Position numbers and translations under genes: made by a program. A DNA stretch of 64,000 nucleotides from Gemmataceae bacterium (GTDB lineage: Bacteria; Planctomycetota; Planctomycetia; Gemmatales; Gemmataceae), in NCBI GenBank assembly GCA_009692005.1, contig SHZZ01000013.1, positions 1 to 64,000 on the forward strand. Direction: 5' to 3'. A model generated the notes under the pieces. That model worked only from the letters and a program-made list of their open reading frames with translations. It made no database searches and was not told the DNA's origin. Positions 26,233-38,000 of the stretch are shown in pieces. Each line of letters starts with the position of its first letter. Position 1 is the stretch's first letter.

Positions 26233-27507
26233 ATGGCTTCGACTGTCAGCCAGGAAATAAGCGGATCGGAATCGCCAACCCAGGGCAACCTCGCACCTGT
26301 TTGCCTGGGTGTGGTGGTCTTTCTTGTTTTGCTGCTGCAAGCGGTATTTCACCTGGTGCCGCGGGCCTGGGAAAAAATCCCCGGCATGGGTGCCGGGGTG
26401 GTTTCCTATTTTGGGCTGGCCCTGGTATCTATTGCGGTTTTCGCTGGCGGCTTGGTTTTGGCCAGCAGGTTCCTTCGCGGCTGGAATCAACCTGGCCTCA
26501 AGGGCGGAGTGTTTCTTGGCTTCGTGCTGGCGTTGTTCGACCTTTACCTTGCCTCGTGGTGGGGGAAAGTTGCCGAGTCCTGGGCTATTGATCGGCGAAT
26601 TTTTTCTGAGTCGGTTGGCGCCGGGTTGGCCGCGGCGGGATCTGCCCTGATTGTCATTGCGACTATTATTTTTTTCCTGAAACCATCCGCGATCAGGCTC
26701 TTCAGGAAATTGGAAAACCAAGGGTGGTTTTCTTTTTCCCCTTTCAAACCAGGGCAAGGGCAGCGGGTTCGCCGGGGGACCATTGTTGGTTTGTTGGTTT
26801 TGCTCGGGTCGGGAGTTTACGCCATGGTGCAAGGCAGCTCTTCCGGACAGGCTGCGGATTGGCAAATTGATGTGCCTTTCACTGGCAAAGTAGAAGTGCC
26901 GGCAAATAAAGCAGGGGATGCTCTTGGCTTGCTGGAAAAAGCCGGCTACTCCGAGCAAAAACCCTGGGTAACCCGCGAACAATTCCGCCTGGCCAATCAA
27001 GGGGTCGATCCCGAAACTCATGTGAAAATTTCCACCCTGACCGGCGATTCAAAATTCACCACCGGGCAGGTTGTTTCCAAGGAAGACTACCTGCAGGAAT
27101 CAAGGGAATTGGCGAAAATAGACCGTCGTCCTGCGGATGTGGTTAGCCCCAAAATCGCGGAAGGTTCGGTAAAATATCAGGCGGTTGTTTTGCTTCCCGG
27201 GCTGCAATATTCGGTCCCCCTTTTGATGTTGGGTTTTTCCTTTTGGCTACCCTGGCGGGTGGTCAACCTGCCCGTTTTTGCCGACTTCCTGATCGCCACG
27301 GAAGGTGAATTGAACAAAGTTTCCTGGACGACTAGGAAAAGACTTGTGCAAGACACTTTGGTGGTGCTGTCCACCTTATTGCTCATGGCGATATTCCTTT
27401 TTGCCATGGACCTGTTTTGGCGTGAAGTCTTTACCCGGACTGGGGTTTTGAAAATAAACCGGGATACGGCCCAGAAAAACACCAATGTGGATTTGAAAAA
27501 GTGGTAA
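26233..27507 (+). CDS. secE: SecE with large N-terminal multi-helix extension
   Basis: A 424-residue protein whose C-terminal end (about 345-410) is SecE: the amphipathic helix ATEGELNKVSWTTRKRL followed by the single conserved membrane helix. SecE is the essential clamp of the SecYEG channel and is usually 60-130 residues. Here about 340 residues precede it, with hydrophobic segments near 22-44, 55-80, 90-112, 130-152, 188-207 and 325-345, and a soluble section (about 210-320) between. No domain of the extension is recognised. Position between tRNA-Trp and nusG supports the call. Several upstream starts are possible; ATG 26233 is the first after the tRNA with a plausible site. Confidence 0.87.
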   Translation: MASTVSQEISGSESPTQGNLAPVCLGVVVFLVLLLQAVFHLVPRAWEKIPGMGAGVVSYFGLALVSIAVFAGGLVLASRFLRGWNQPGLKGGVFLGFVLALFDLYLASWWGKVAESWAIDRRIFSESVGAGLAAAGSALIVIATIIFFLKPSAIRLFRKLENQGWFSFSPFKPGQGQRVRRGTIVGLLVLLGSGVYAMVQGSSSGQAADWQIDVPFTGKVEVPANKAGDALGLLEKAGYSEQKPWVTREQFRLANQGVDPETHVKISTLTGDSKFTTGQVVSKEDYLQESRELAKIDRRPADVVSPKIAEGSVKYQAVVLLPGLQYSVPLLMLGFSFWLPWRVVNLPVFADFLIATEGELNKVSWTTRKRLVQDTLVVLSTLLLMAIFLFAMDLFWREVFTRTGVLKINRDTAQKNTNVDLKKW

Positions 27508-27532
27508 TTCGCCGCCACCTCGGAGCCAAACA

Positions 27533-28168
27533 ATGATCACCGACACTCCTGAAACCAATGCCAGCAATCTGGAGGAAAGCCCCCAGGTTCCGGCGCATAA
27601 CGAACTCCCTTTCGAACCGCAAACCGTGGAAAAAAAATGGTATGTGGTGAAAGTTCAGAGTGGTCGCGAAGAGACGATTAAGGAAGCCATTGAGCGCCGG
27701 GTGAAAATCGAAGGTCTGGAGGAGTTTTTCGGACAAATCCATATTCCCATGGAAAAAGTCACGGAAATGCGCAAAAGCAAGCGGGTCACCAAGGAAAGAA
27801 AGTTGTTTCCTGGGTACCTGATGGTGGAAGTTGCCTTCAATGATCGTATTCTTTACCTATTCAGGGAAACCTCGGGTGTTGGTGATTTTGTCGGCGGGAC
27901 TTTGGGGAATAAACCCCCGATCCCCATGACCGACCGGGAAATTGAGCGCATGCTGCGGGTTAAAGGCGATGCCGTCGCGCCCACCATTGTCAGCAGGCCG
28001 AATTTTGATCCGGGCGACCGGGTAAAGGTTAAAGACGGGACTTTCTCCGGTATGGAAGGGGAAGTCAAAGAAATCCTGGAGGCTCTTGGGCGGGTGAAAG
28101 TGGAATTGACCATTTTCGGCAGACCCGTCCCAGTGGAACTCGAATACTGGCAAGTGGAAACAGTTTAG
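27533..28168 (+). CDS. nusG: Transcription termination/antitermination protein NusG
   Basis: A 211-residue NusG, which binds RNA polymerase and links it to Rho or to the ribosome. An acidic N-terminal tail of about 30 residues precedes the NGN domain (KKWYVVKVQSGREETIKEAIE; RKLFPGYLMVEVAF), and the KOW domain closes the protein (FDPGDRVKVKDGTFSGMEG). The tail makes it longer than E. coli NusG (181). It starts 25 nt after secE and is followed 12 nt later by rplK. Confidence 0.96.
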   Translation: MITDTPETNASNLEESPQVPAHNELPFEPQTVEKKWYVVKVQSGREETIKEAIERRVKIEGLEEFFGQIHIPMEKVTEMRKSKRVTKERKLFPGYLMVEVAFNDRILYLFRETSGVGDFVGGTLGNKPPIPMTDREIERMLRVKGDAVAPTIVSRPNFDPGDRVKVKDGTFSGMEGEVKEILEALGRVKVELTIFGRPVPVELEYWQVETV

Positions 28169-28180
28169 CAAGGGACTAAT

Positions 28181-28645
28181 ATGGCCAAGCATGTTACTGG
28201 ACAAATTCGGCTGCAGGTACCCGGCGGGCAGGCAACACCTGCTCCACCCGTGGGACCGGCTTTAGGCCAGCACGGTGTCAACATTGGGGCCTTTGTCACC
28301 CAGTTCAATGAGCGCACCAAGGAAACCAAGGGGATCACGGTCCCGGTGGTTATCACCGTCTATTCCGACCGGAGCTTCGAGTTTATTGTCAAAAGCCCGC
28401 CCGCTGCGGTCCTGCTCAAAATAGCGGCCGGGATTCCTCCGGAAAAGAAAAAAGGTGGGGACTTGATTCCCTCCGAGGAAAAAACCAGGTTGAGCGGGAA
28501 ATACAAGGGCTTCAAGGTTTCCGAATCGCAGGTGCGGGAAATTGCTCAGAAAAAGCTTCCCGATTTGAATGCTCGCGATTTGGATCATGCGTCTCGGATT
28601 GTGGCAGGCACAGCCCGAAGCATGGGTATTATAGTCGAGGGATAA
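28181..28645 (+). CDS. rplK: 50S ribosomal protein L11
   Basis: A 154-residue L11, part of the GTPase-associated centre with 23S rRNA helix 43/44. The N-terminal motif [20 protein letters not shown] is intact and the C-terminal RNA-binding domain ends in GTARSMGI. Length is slightly above the usual 141. It is followed after 93 nt by rplA, the standard L11-L1 pair. Confidence 0.97.
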   Translation: MAKHVTGQIRLQVPGGQATPAPPVGPALGQHGVNIGAFVTQFNERTKETKGITVPVVITVYSDRSFEFIVKSPPAAVLLKIAAGIPPEKKKGGDLIPSEEKTRLSGKYKGFKVSESQVREIAQKKLPDLNARDLDHASRIVAGTARSMGIIVEG

Positions 28646-28738
28646 GGGTGGAAGGTAAGGATTTTCCTGGCCCAGATCTGGCCGGGAACACCTGTGTTTC
28701 CTAGGATAAATTGTTCACGAAATAGCCGGGAATTTGAC

Positions 28739-29599
28739 ATGGCCAAAGAGAAAAAAGACCAAACCGTACCTTCTAAGGAAGTGGAAGCCAAGGGAGCTCC
28801 CGCACCCGTGGAAGCCGCCGCGGTTGTACCCGCTTCTGGCAAGGAAACAAGGCCGGATAGCGGTGCCAAGAAAAAGGGACAGCAGCCGGGAAATCCCCCC
28901 AGGGTTGGGAAAAAGCTGCGCGGGCAGATCTTGGCCCTTAAAACAAAAGTGATTAATGAAGGGGAAGTATCGCTGAAAAAGGCTATTTCATTGCTGAAAC
29001 AAGGCAAGCATGCCAAGTTTGATGAAACCGTAGAAATTCATATGTCCCTGGGAATCGACACGACTCAAAGCGATCAGATGATTCGCGGCAGCGTGGCGCT
29101 ACCGCATGGGGTTGGAAAAAAGGTTAGAGTTTTGGTTTTCTGCCAGGGCGAAAATGTTGCCAAGGCCAAGGAGGCTGGCGCTGACTATGTGGGCGATGCC
29201 GACCTCGTGAAAAAAATTCAGTCGGAAAACTGGCTCGATTTTGATGTTGCCTTGGCCACCCAAGACATGATGGGTCAGGTTAGCCGCTTGGGCAAGGTTC
29301 TTGGTCCCCGTGGATTGATGCCCACACCCAAGGCGGGAACTGTGGTTGCAGCCTCCCAGGATATCGGGGCGGCGATTCGCGAATTCAAGGCGGGAAAGGT
29401 GGAATACCGCGCCGACAAAGGTGGCAATGTTCACGGCGGCGTGGGCAAAATGAGTTTCGAGGATGATAAGATCCTGGAGAACGCCTCGGTTTTTGTCGAG
29501 CAGGTTCGCGCTGCCAAGCCATCCGGAATCAAGGGGCATTTCGTCAAGTCCATCACTCTTTCCGCCACCATGTCGCCTGGGTTTCGCGTCATGGTTTAA
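28739..29599 (+). CDS. rplA: 50S ribosomal protein L1 with N-terminal extension
   Basis: A 286-residue L1, the protein of the mobile L1 stalk and often the autoregulator of its own operon. The core matches the family: [50 protein letters not shown] and the C-terminal [12 protein letters not shown]. About 65 residues precede the core, rich in Lys, Ala, Pro and Glu and probably disordered. The start at 28739 is preferred over 28694 because the residues between look unconserved. It follows rplK and precedes rplJ. Confidence 0.94.
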   Translation: MAKEKKDQTVPSKEVEAKGAPAPVEAAAVVPASGKETRPDSGAKKKGQQPGNPPRVGKKLRGQILALKTKVINEGEVSLKKAISLLKQGKHAKFDETVEIHMSLGIDTTQSDQMIRGSVALPHGVGKKVRVLVFCQGENVAKAKEAGADYVGDADLVKKIQSENWLDFDVALATQDMMGQVSRLGKVLGPRGLMPTPKAGTVVAASQDIGAAIREFKAGKVEYRADKGGNVHGGVGKMSFEDDKILENASVFVEQVRAAKPSGIKGHFVKSITLSATMSPGFRVMV

Positions 29600-29651
29600 G
29601 GCCCGGGATTTGGCTCGGGCATAGAGTAAGAAGGTTATGGGAGGGTGATTC

Positions 29652-30200
29652 ATGAGTAAGGAATTCAAAAACTTAGAAATTGACGCGATCCGAAGGGATT
29701 TTCTCAAGGTTCGCGATATGGTCATTATGGAAGTGCAAGGAATTACAGCTCAGGCGAACACCGGCTTGCGTTCCACTCTGAGGAAGAAAAACATCCGCTT
29801 GAAAGTCGTGAAAAACGCCTATGCCAGGAAAGTATTCCTGGAAGAGGGACTCCAGATTCCGCACGACTCCCCCATTTGGTCAGGACCTACGATGGTGGCC
29901 TGGGGAGCCAATAGTATTGCCGAGTTGAGTCGCGAAATTGATCGGGAGTTAAAGAATCCAAAAACCAGAGCGCTTTATAAAGACAAAGTGAAAATTAAAA
30001 GCGCGTTGGCTGACGGCCTGCCTGTGACTTTCGAAAATGCCCTGAAAATGCCAACCCGAGAAGAGGCGATCGCCAATATTGCCGGGTTGGTTCTTGCTCC
30101 TGGTGGACGATTGGCTTCTCTTTTGTTGGCCCCTGGGGGAATCTTGGCCGGCCAGGTGAAATCGATTTCTGAGAATGCGCCTGAAGGGGTCGCCAGTTAA
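29652..30200 (+). CDS. rplJ: 50S ribosomal protein L10
   Basis: A 182-residue L10, the base of the L7/L12 stalk. The N-terminal part shows VMEVQGITAQANTGLRSTLRKKNI and KVVKNAYARK, and the C-terminal helix that binds L7/L12 dimers follows. GGGAGGGTGATTC precedes the ATG. Gene order rplA-rplJ-rplL is standard. Confidence 0.95.
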   Translation: MSKEFKNLEIDAIRRDFLKVRDMVIMEVQGITAQANTGLRSTLRKKNIRLKVVKNAYARKVFLEEGLQIPHDSPIWSGPTMVAWGANSIAELSREIDRELKNPKTRALYKDKVKIKSALADGLPVTFENALKMPTREEAIANIAGLVLAPGGRLASLLLAPGGILAGQVKSISENAPEGVAS

Positions 30201-30278
30201 AAAATTGTTTGGAAATCCTATTACGCACGGGATAACCGCCAAGCTTCAGGCGGGTTTTTATGAAAGGAATGAGGATTC

Positions 30279-30683
30279 ATGTCAGAAACAGCAACTTACG
30301 CGCCGGAGATCACGGATCTGGGCGATAAAATCGTCGGCTTGACCTTGGGTAAGGCCGTTGAATTGGCCGATTACCTGGAAAAAGTCCATAACATCAAACC
30401 CGCCTCTGGCGGTGTGGTGGCAGTGGCTAGCGGCACTGGCGCTGGCGCCGCGGAGGCTGCCCCGGCAAAGACCGAGTTCACCGTGGTGATGGAAGCTTTT
30501 GCCGCAGACAAGAAGATTGCCATCATCAAGGTAGTTCGTGAAATCACAGGCTTGGGCCTAAAGGAAGCCAAGGATTTGGTGGAAGGCGCGCCCAAGAATG
30601 TGAAAGAAAACATCGCCAAGGACGAAGCCGAGGCGGTCAAGAAGAAGCTTGAGGACGCAGGGGCCAAGGTTTCGCTCAAGTAA
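30279..30683 (+). CDS. rplL: 50S ribosomal protein L7/L12
   Basis: A 134-residue L7/L12, the multicopy factor-binding stalk protein. An N-terminal dimerisation helix region, an Ala/Gly-rich hinge ([14 protein letters not shown]) and the C-terminal domain ([35 protein letters not shown]) are all present. It is followed by a strong hairpin terminator before rpoB. Confidence 0.97.
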   Translation: MSETATYAPEITDLGDKIVGLTLGKAVELADYLEKVHNIKPASGGVVAVASGTGAGAAEAAPAKTEFTVVMEAFAADKKIAIIKVVREITGLGLKEAKDLVEGAPKNVKENIAKDEAEAVKKKLEDAGAKVSLK

Positions 30684-30701
30684 CCCGGCAAAAATTCCAA
30701 G

Positions 30702-30752
30702 GCCCTGGTTTTTAGGACCAACCAAAAAACCAGGGGTCTTGCGTCTTTTTTT
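30702..30752 (+). terminator. Terminator or attenuator between rplL and rpoB
   Basis: A long stem formed by GCCCTGGTTTTT and AAAAACCAGGGG with a short loop, followed after a few bases by a run of T. In E. coli a partial terminator lies at this place to lower rpoBC expression relative to rplJL; this hairpin could act the same way. Confidence 0.75.
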
Positions 30753-30921
30753 GTTTTTTCACACGAATTTTGTGGTGTAATGCCTTGACTCTGCGTGGGC
30801 CGGTTTTTTCCGGAGTGTGGCGGGGGCTTGGAAACGGTTGGGTGGCCGTTTCACTTGGCATCGCGGTTTGGGGTGACAGTTACCGGATGCAACAAAAAAA
30901 CTCCCTGTTACTCGTCTCTCT

Positions 30922-30962
30922 GAGGTTGGGGACAACCTTCAGCCAGGTGTTTTTGCCTGGCT
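30922..30962 (+). promoter_or_regulatory. Tandem hairpins in the rpoB leader
   Basis: Two adjacent perfect hairpins: AGGTTG-GGGA-CAACCT, then three bases later AGCCAGG-TGTTTTTG-CCTGGCT. No T tract follows. They sit in the 450-nt gap (30753-31202) before rpoB, where no gene is recognised and only a chance 108-codon frame exists. They may be a structured leader; function unknown. Confidence 0.4.
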
Positions 30963-31202
30963 TGAGGCGTTTGCAGTGGGCTTCTTTCTTGTCCCAGTTC
31001 GCGCCGGTTTGTTTTTGCCCCAAGTTGACCCTGTTCCCATTAGATGCCGATGCTTGGGCCGCGAATCCAATGTCATCTGCGTTATCGGTGTTGTGATTAA
31101 GTTGGTTTATGTTGGAGAGGCTGGGTTTCCCTAGGTCCAGGCTTCCCGATGGTGTTTTGGTAAGTTTTTGATTTAACAGGCAATAACAAGGAGAGGCATC
31201 CA

Positions 31203-34200
31203 ATGCCCATCCCCTCAAAGCGGACGATCATACCGGAAAACACCCGAAATTTCGGCCATTTTGGCGATACGATTGATATTCCCCCGTTGACCGACATTCA
31301 GCTCAAATCATACGCCCGATTTTTGCAATACGATGTTGCGGTGGATAAACGCGAGTTGATGGGGATTGAAGGGGTTCTCCGGGAAATCTTTCCCATTGAA
31401 AGCTACGACAAGACAATCCGTCTGCGATATTTGCGGTACGAATTAGGCAAGCCCCGCTTCGGCCCAGATGAGTGCAGGCAATTGCGCCTGACTTACGGTC
31501 GGCCCTTCAAGGTTTGGCTGCGGCTTGAAAAAGATCAGCCGGTTGAAGAAGAAGTTTTTTTGGGCGAAATGCCCATCATGATTGGCGGCGGCGAGTTCAT
31601 TATTAACGGCGCCGAGCGCGTCGTCGTTAGCCAATTGCACCGTTCCCCCGGTGTGGATTTTCAAGAGGAAATGGATGGGGATCGGAAGTTGCATAGTTGC
31701 CGTATTATTCCCGAACGCGGCAGCTGGATCGAAATCAATGTTACCAAAAAGGACTTTCTGAGTGTCCGTATTGATCAGTCGGGCAAGTTCTCCGCCATGA
31801 CCCTATTGCGGGCCATGGATCCCAAGTACTCCTCCGACGCCGAAATTATCCGGGAATTCAAGGACTTCCTGGAAACCGAGGAAATCAAGAATAATGCCCC
31901 CGGCAAGACCCGCCTCATTGGCGCCCAGGTCGTTGGAGATGTCATTGACCCGCAAACAGGCGAGATTTTTGCTGATTGCGGCGATATCCTTACTGAGCAA
32001 AAAGTTGATAGAATTTCCGCCTCCAACATTAAAGCCGTGAGTGTCCTTGGCAAAATCAAGGATTCCATCATCATGGCTTCTATCAAGGATGATCCCACCA
32101 AGACCCGTGAAGAGGCCTTGTTAAAGATTTACCAGCGGCTTCGTCCGGGGAATCCACCCCAGTTGGAAAAAGCCAAGGAATTGTTCAAGGAAAAATTCCA
32201 GGATGCTAGCCGCTACCGGCTCGGCAAGGTTGGCCGTTTCCGGCTCAATCGGAAGTTCGAGCAAAATGTGGCCGAATCGGAAATGACCCTCCGTCCCATC
32301 GATTACCTCAACGCCATCCGCTATGTGTTAAAGCTGCGTTTGCGCGAAGGGTACGTCGATGACATCGATCATTTGGGAAATCGCCGGGTGCGCACCATCG
32401 ACGAATTGGCTGCCGACGAGCTTCGCAAAGGCTTTTTGAAACTGAAGCGGACGGTGCAAGAGAGAATGAGCATGCGCGAGCAGGCGGATATGACCCCTCG
32501 CCAGCTCATCAATCCCAAGAGCATTTCCGCCGCCATCGAATATTTCTTCGGGCGGGGTGAGTTGAGCCAGGTGGTCGACCAGACCAATCCCTTGTCGCAG
32601 CTAACGCACGAAAGACGCCTGTCGGCCCTCGGGCCGGGTGGTTTGAACCGGAAACGAGCCGGCTTCGATGTTCGCGATGTACATATTTCCCACTATGGTC
32701 GCATTTGCCCCATTGAGACGCCTGAAGGGACTAACATCGGGTTGATCTCCCACTTGAGCATTTATGCTGGGGTGGATGATTACGGTTTTCTCATCACGCC
32801 CTACCGGCAGGTTAAGCATCGTAAACTAACCACCGATGTGAAATGGCTTCGTGCCGATGAAGAAGCACGGGCAAATTTGGCCCCAGCCGATGCCCCAACG
32901 GATAACCAGAAAATCACTGACGACCGGATCATCGCCCGACATGAAGGTGACTTCAAACAGGTGGTTTCCGATGATGTGCAGTACATCGACATCAGCCCAA
33001 AACAAATGGTAGGTGTTTCCGCCGGTCTGATTCCATTTTTGGAACACGACGATGCCAACCGCGCCTTGATGGGTTCCAACATGCAAAGGCAGGCTGTGCC
33101 CCTGTTAATTTCCGAGCCGCCGTTGGTTGCCACCGGTTTGGAAAAAGATGTGGCTTACAACAGCGGCATGATCCTCAAGGCCCCCATGGATGGGTACATC
33201 ACTTTTGTGGATTCGGAAAGGATTATTATCGGGCCGCACAAATTGCCGGATGGCGTGCCTGGTTCGCAAATGGAAAGGGCGCGGGCCCAATCCGGTCACC
33301 GGGAGTTCCACCTGCGTAAATTTGTCGGGCTCAACGAGCACACCTGCCAGAATCATCGGCCGATCATCAAGGTGGGTGAAAAAGTAAAAAAGGGCAAGAT
33401 TCTTGCCGATGGCGCCGCTACCGTCCAGGGCGAATTGTCCCTCGGCCGGAATGTCCTCGTGGCCTTCATGTCCTGGGATGGGTACAACTTCGAAGATGCC
33501 ATCGTTATTAGTGAGCGTCTGGTGCAAAACGACACTTACACCAGCATCCACATCGAGCATTATGAAATCGAAATCCGGGAAACCAAGCTGGGCAAGGAAG
33601 AGTTTACTCGCGATATTCCCAATGTTTCCCCCAGGGCCCTGGCGAACTTGGACGAACACGGTGTAGTGCGCATTGGAACTTTTGTTCATTCCGGAGATAT
33701 CCTGGTGGGGAAAGTTTCCCCCAAGTCGAAGAGCGAACTCACCCCAGAAGAAAAACTCCTGTATGCGATCTTCGGCCGAGCTGGCGAGGATGTCAAGAAT
33801 GATAGCCTGGAAGTTCCCTCGGGCATTGAAGGTATTGTCATTGATGCCAAGCGGTTTTGTCGCCGTTCATCCATGACGGATGAGGAACGACGCAAGCTCG
33901 ATAAGGAATACCGGGAACAGGATCACACTTACAGCAAGATGATTATCGAGGAATTCCGCTCCATGCTGGTGGAGTTGGGCGCGGTTCTCGACAAGAATTT
34001 GGAAAAGGAATTTGCCGGCAAACCTTCCGACAAAGAAGAAAAGACCTTGCTGGATCTGGCAGTGGCCTGGAATCTTGAACGAGTCGATATTCGCAGTCCG
34101 GAACGGAAAAAAGAATGCGCTGAAATTTTCGGCCGCCATCATGACCGCATAGTCACCCTGGTGGACGAAAGAGACCGCAAACTGAACATCCTGAAAATGG

Positions 34201-34958
34201 GTGATGAGCTTCCTCCGGGTGTGCAGCAGATGGTGAAGGTTTATGTGGCTGCCAAGCGGCAGATTTCCGTTGGCGATAAAATGGCCGGCCGTCACGGGAA
34301 CAAGGGTGTGATTTCCAAAATCCTGCCCGTGGAGGATATGCCCCATCTGGCCGATGGCACACCAGTGGACATCCTGCTCAATCCACTTGGGGTTCCCAGC
34401 CGTATGAATGTGGGACAGATTCTCGAAACCCACTTGGGTTGGGCCGCCTCCAAGCTCAACTTCAAAGCTATTACCCCGGTTTTCGACGGCGCTTCTGAAG
34501 ATGAAATCCGCGCCATTCTCAAAGAGAGCGGTCAGCCCGAATCGGGCAAGTCCTATCTTTTTGACGGGCGAACCGGTGAGCGCTTCGAGCAACCTGTCAC
34601 GGTTGGCTACATTTATATGCTCAAGCTCCATCACTTGGTGGATGACAAGGTGCATGCCCGCGCCACTGGCCCGTACTCCCTGATCACTCAGCAACCTCTG
34701 GGTGGCAAGGCGCGTTTCGGCGGGCAGCGCTTTGGCGAAATGGAAGTCTGGGCTCTGGAAGCGTACGGCGCGGCCTACATCTTGCAAGAACTCCTCACCG
34801 TCAAGAGCGATGATGTTGAGGGGCGCACCAAGATTTACGAGTCCATGGTCAAGGGAGAAAACAAGCTGGAAGCGGGAACCCCGGCCAGTTTCGATGTGCT
34901 AACCAACGAAATTCGCGGGTTAGCATTGAATATGCAGTTAGAGAAAAAACGGTTGTAA
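31203..34958 (+). CDS. rpoB: DNA-directed RNA polymerase subunit beta
   Basis: A 1251-residue RpoB, which with RpoC forms the catalytic core of RNA polymerase. Recognisable blocks include the rifampicin-pocket region ([19 protein letters not shown], then LSALGPGG), [32 protein letters not shown], and the C-terminal [22 protein letters not shown]. The usual resistance-determining Asp, His and Ser of the rifampicin pocket are wild-type. An AAGGAGAGG ribosome-binding site precedes the ATG. Length fits non-proteobacterial RpoB. rpoC follows after 103 nt. Confidence 0.98.
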   Translation: MPIPSKRTIIPENTRNFGHFGDTIDIPPLTDIQLKSYARFLQYDVAVDKRELMGIEGVLREIFPIESYDKTIRLRYLRYELGKPRFGPDECRQLRLTYGRPFKVWLRLEKDQPVEEEVFLGEMPIMIGGGEFIINGAERVVVSQLHRSPGVDFQEEMDGDRKLHSCRIIPERGSWIEINVTKKDFLSVRIDQSGKFSAMTLLRAMDPKYSSDAEIIREFKDFLETEEIKNNAPGKTRLIGAQVVGDVIDPQTGEIFADCGDILTEQKVDRISASNIKAVSVLGKIKDSIIMASIKDDPTKTREEALLKIYQRLRPGNPPQLEKAKELFKEKFQDASRYRLGKVGRFRLNRKFEQNVAESEMTLRPIDYLNAIRYVLKLRLREGYVDDIDHLGNRRVRTIDELAADELRKGFLKLKRTVQERMSMREQADMTPRQLINPKSISAAIEYFFGRGELSQVVDQTNPLSQLTHERRLSALGPGGLNRKRAGFDVRDVHISHYGRICPIETPEGTNIGLISHLSIYAGVDDYGFLITPYRQVKHRKLTTDVKWLRADEEARANLAPADAPTDNQKITDDRIIARHEGDFKQVVSDDVQYIDISPKQMVGVSAGLIPFLEHDDANRALMGSNMQRQAVPLLISEPPLVATGLEKDVAYNSGMILKAPMDGYITFVDSERIIIGPHKLPDGVPGSQMERARAQSGHREFHLRKFVGLNEHTCQNHRPIIKVGEKVKKGKILADGAATVQGELSLGRNVLVAFMSWDGYNFEDAIVISERLVQNDTYTSIHIEHYEIEIRETKLGKEEFTRDIPNVSPRALANLDEHGVVRIGTFVHSGDILVGKVSPKSKSELTPEEKLLYAIFGRAGEDVKNDSLEVPSGIEGIVIDAKRFCRRSSMTDEERRKLDKEYREQDHTYSKMIIEEFRSMLVELGAVLDKNLEKEFAGKPSDKEEKTLLDLAVAWNLERVDIRSPERKKECAEIFGRHHDRIVTLVDERDRKLNILKMGDELPPGVQQMVKVYVAAKRQISVGDKMAGRHGNKGVISKILPVEDMPHLADGTPVDILLNPLGVPSRMNVGQILETHLGWAASKLNFKAITPVFDGASEDEIRAILKESGQPESGKSYLFDGRTGERFEQPVTVGYIYMLKLHHLVDDKVHARATGPYSLITQQPLGGKARFGGQRFGEMEVWALEAYGAAYILQELLTVKSDDVEGRTKIYESMVKGENKLEAGTPASFDVLTNEIRGLALNMQLEKKRL

Positions 34959-35061
34959 GCACTAGCCCGGAATGGGCGCCGGATTCCCGGGGGGAATCCG
35001 GATTGAGTTTTACCCAGCGTCGGCCCTGGCCGGCGTTCCTCAGACGGAGGCAATGGAAGCA

Positions 35062-38000
35062 ATGAGCAATGCCAGCGTAAACGAAGGTTCTTATGACCGG
35101 ATTAATGATTATGGGGCGGTGCGCATCAGCTTGGCCAGTCCCCATGACATTCGCAATTGGTCTTTTGGCGAGGTGAAAAAGCCGGAAACCATCAACTACC
35201 GGACCTACAAACCGGAAAAGGATGGGCTTTTCTGCGAGCGCATCTTCGGGCCGGAAAAGGATTGGGAATGCGCCTGCGGCAAATACCGCGGCATGAAATA
35301 CAAGGGCATGATTTGCGACCGCTGCGGCGTTAAAGTGGCCCACAGCCGCGTCCGCCGCAAGCGCATGGGCCACATTGAACTGGCCGCACCCGTGTGTCAT
35401 ATTTGGTTTTTCAAAGCCATGCCTTCGCGCTTGGGCACCCTCCTCGAAATGAAAACCAACAGCCTGGAAAAGATCATTTATTTCCAGGACTATTGCGTGG
35501 TGGATCCAGGCGAAACCCCTCTGAAAAAAGCGCAGCTTCTCACCGAAGACGAGTATCGCCGCGCTCGAGACACCTTTGGCGACGGCTTCAAGGCGGAAAT
35601 GGGCGCTGAGGCCATTCGCAAACTGCTCTGCGGCATTAACCTGGTCGAATTGGCCACCGCACTCCGCGAAAAACTCGACATGGAAAACAAAAAAGCCAAG
35701 CCCAGCAAGCAAAAACTTCGTGACCTGGTGAAGCGCTTGAAGGTGGTTGAGGCTCTTCGCGATTCTGGCATTGGCGGTCCGCAAAACAAACCCGAGTGGA
35801 TGGTTCTCGAGTGCATTCCGGTCATCCCGCCAGACTTGCGTCCGCTGGTATTGCTCGATAGTGGAAATTTCGCCACCTCCGACCTCAATGACCTTTACCG
35901 CAGGATCATTAACCGTAACAACCGCTTGAAAAAGCTGGTGGATTTGAATGCCCCCGAAGTGATCATTCGCAACGAAAAGCGCATGCTTCAGCAATCGGTG
36001 GATTCCCTGTTCGATAATGGCCGTTGCAAAAGGCCGGTCTTGGGTTCCAGCAATCGTCCGCTGAAATCCCTCACCGACATGATCAAGGGCAAGCAGGGTC
36101 GTTTCCGAGAAAACTTGCTGGGAAAACGGGTCGATTACTCGGCTCGTTCAGTTATCGTTGTCGGACCAGATTTGAAACTGCACCAGTGCGGTCTGCCCAA
36201 AAAGATTGCCCTGGAATTGTTCCAGCCTTTTATCATCCGGCGCTTGAAAGAGCTTGGCCATGCCGACACCATCAAATCCGCCAAGAAAATGCTGGAACGC
36301 AAGGATGACCAAATTTGGGATATTCTCGAAGATGTAATCAAGAATCATCCAGTGCTGCTTAACCGGGCGCCGACCCTGCACCGCATGGGCATCCAGGCTT
36401 TTGAACCGGTTCTGATTGAAGGCAACGCCATTCGTATTCATCCCCTGGTTTGCAAGGGTTTCAATGCGGATTTCGACGGCGACCAGATGGCTGTGCATCT
36501 GCCTCTTTCCATTGAGGCTCAGGTTGAAGCCACCGTTTTAATGATGTCCACCAACAACATTTTCAGCCCAGCCAATGGCAAACCTATTATCAGCCCGTCC
36601 CAGGACATTGTCATGGGCTGCTATTACCTCACTGCCACTCGGGGCGAAATGGGTGAAAGCGGCGAAAAAGGCGAAGGCATGACCTTTGCCGACATCAGGG
36701 AAGTATTTACCGCTTTTGACCTGCGCAAAGTGGGAGTTCATGCTCGCGTGCGCATCAAACTGCCCATCCACAAAAAGTATATTTCGGAAATCCGCGTGGA
36801 AGGCGACAAGATTCGCAATGAGGAATTGCAACGCAAGGCCAATGGCCTGGTCGCAACCACTGTGGGTCGCATCTTGTTTAACAGTATTCTCGACGACCAA
36901 ATGGCCTTTTACGATTTGCCCCTGTCGACCAAGAATCTTCAGACCATTATTTCCGATTGCTACAACCTGCTGGGCCGCCGTTCCACCATTGAGCTTTTGG
37001 ATCGGATGAAGGAAATTGGTTTCCGTGAATCGACGCGCTCCGGTTTGAGTTTCTCGACGGATGACCTGCGCACACCCGATAAGAAGGAAGGCATCCTCCA
37101 CGATTCCGAAAAGGAACTGGAAAAGATTCGCAAGAACTACGAAAAAGGAAATATCACCGAGCTGGAAAGATATGCGGCGGTTATCGATCTCTGGTCCAAG
37201 GCCAGGGACTTGATTACCAATCAAATGATGGTTGATTTGCGTAATGATACGCGGCCCGATGAGACGGGAAAGCGCCGCCCCTATTTGAACCCGATTTTTG
37301 TCATGTCGGAGTCCGGGGCCCGAGGCAGTAAGGACCAAATCCGGCAATTAGCCGGTATGCGCGGCCTCATGGCCAAGCCCAATGGTTCAATTATTGAAAC
37401 CCCAATCAAGGCTAACTTCAAGGAAGGCCTGTCGGTTTTGGAATATTTCAGTTCCACTCACGGTGCGCGAAAAGGTCTTGCCGATACCGCTTTGAAAACT
37501 GCCGATTCCGGGTATTTGACCAGGAAACTGGCCGATGTCGCCCAGAATGTCGTGATAACCACTCATGATTGCGGCACCTCCAATGGCATTGATAAAGTTG
37601 CCATTATTAAAGGCGATGAGGTCGAGAAGTCTCTTGGCGAAATCATTTATGGCCGGGTTAGCCGAAACACAATTGTCAATCCCGTGACCAATGAGCCGAT
37701 CGTTCAGGAAAATGAACTGATCAACAAGGATATGGCGAAAATGGTCGAAACCCTGGGTATCGACAAGATCTCGGTTCGAAGCCCGATGACCTGCCAGGCG
37801 CCCTTGGGCATTTGCCGTTTGTGCTATGGCATGGACTTGTCGACCGGAGCGTTTGTCGAAGAAGGCATGGCCGTGGGAATCATTGCCGCACAATCCATTG
37901 GCGAGCCTGGCACACAGTTGACCATGCGGACTTTCCATATCGGCGGCGTGGTCAAGCGCGAAGTCGGCGTCAGCGAGTACAAATCCAAAAAGACCGGTAC

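Noticed and set aside
30770-31096. 108-codon plus-strand frame between rplL and rpoB
   Set aside because: GTG start without a ribosome-binding site, no conserved pattern and overlapping strong hairpins.
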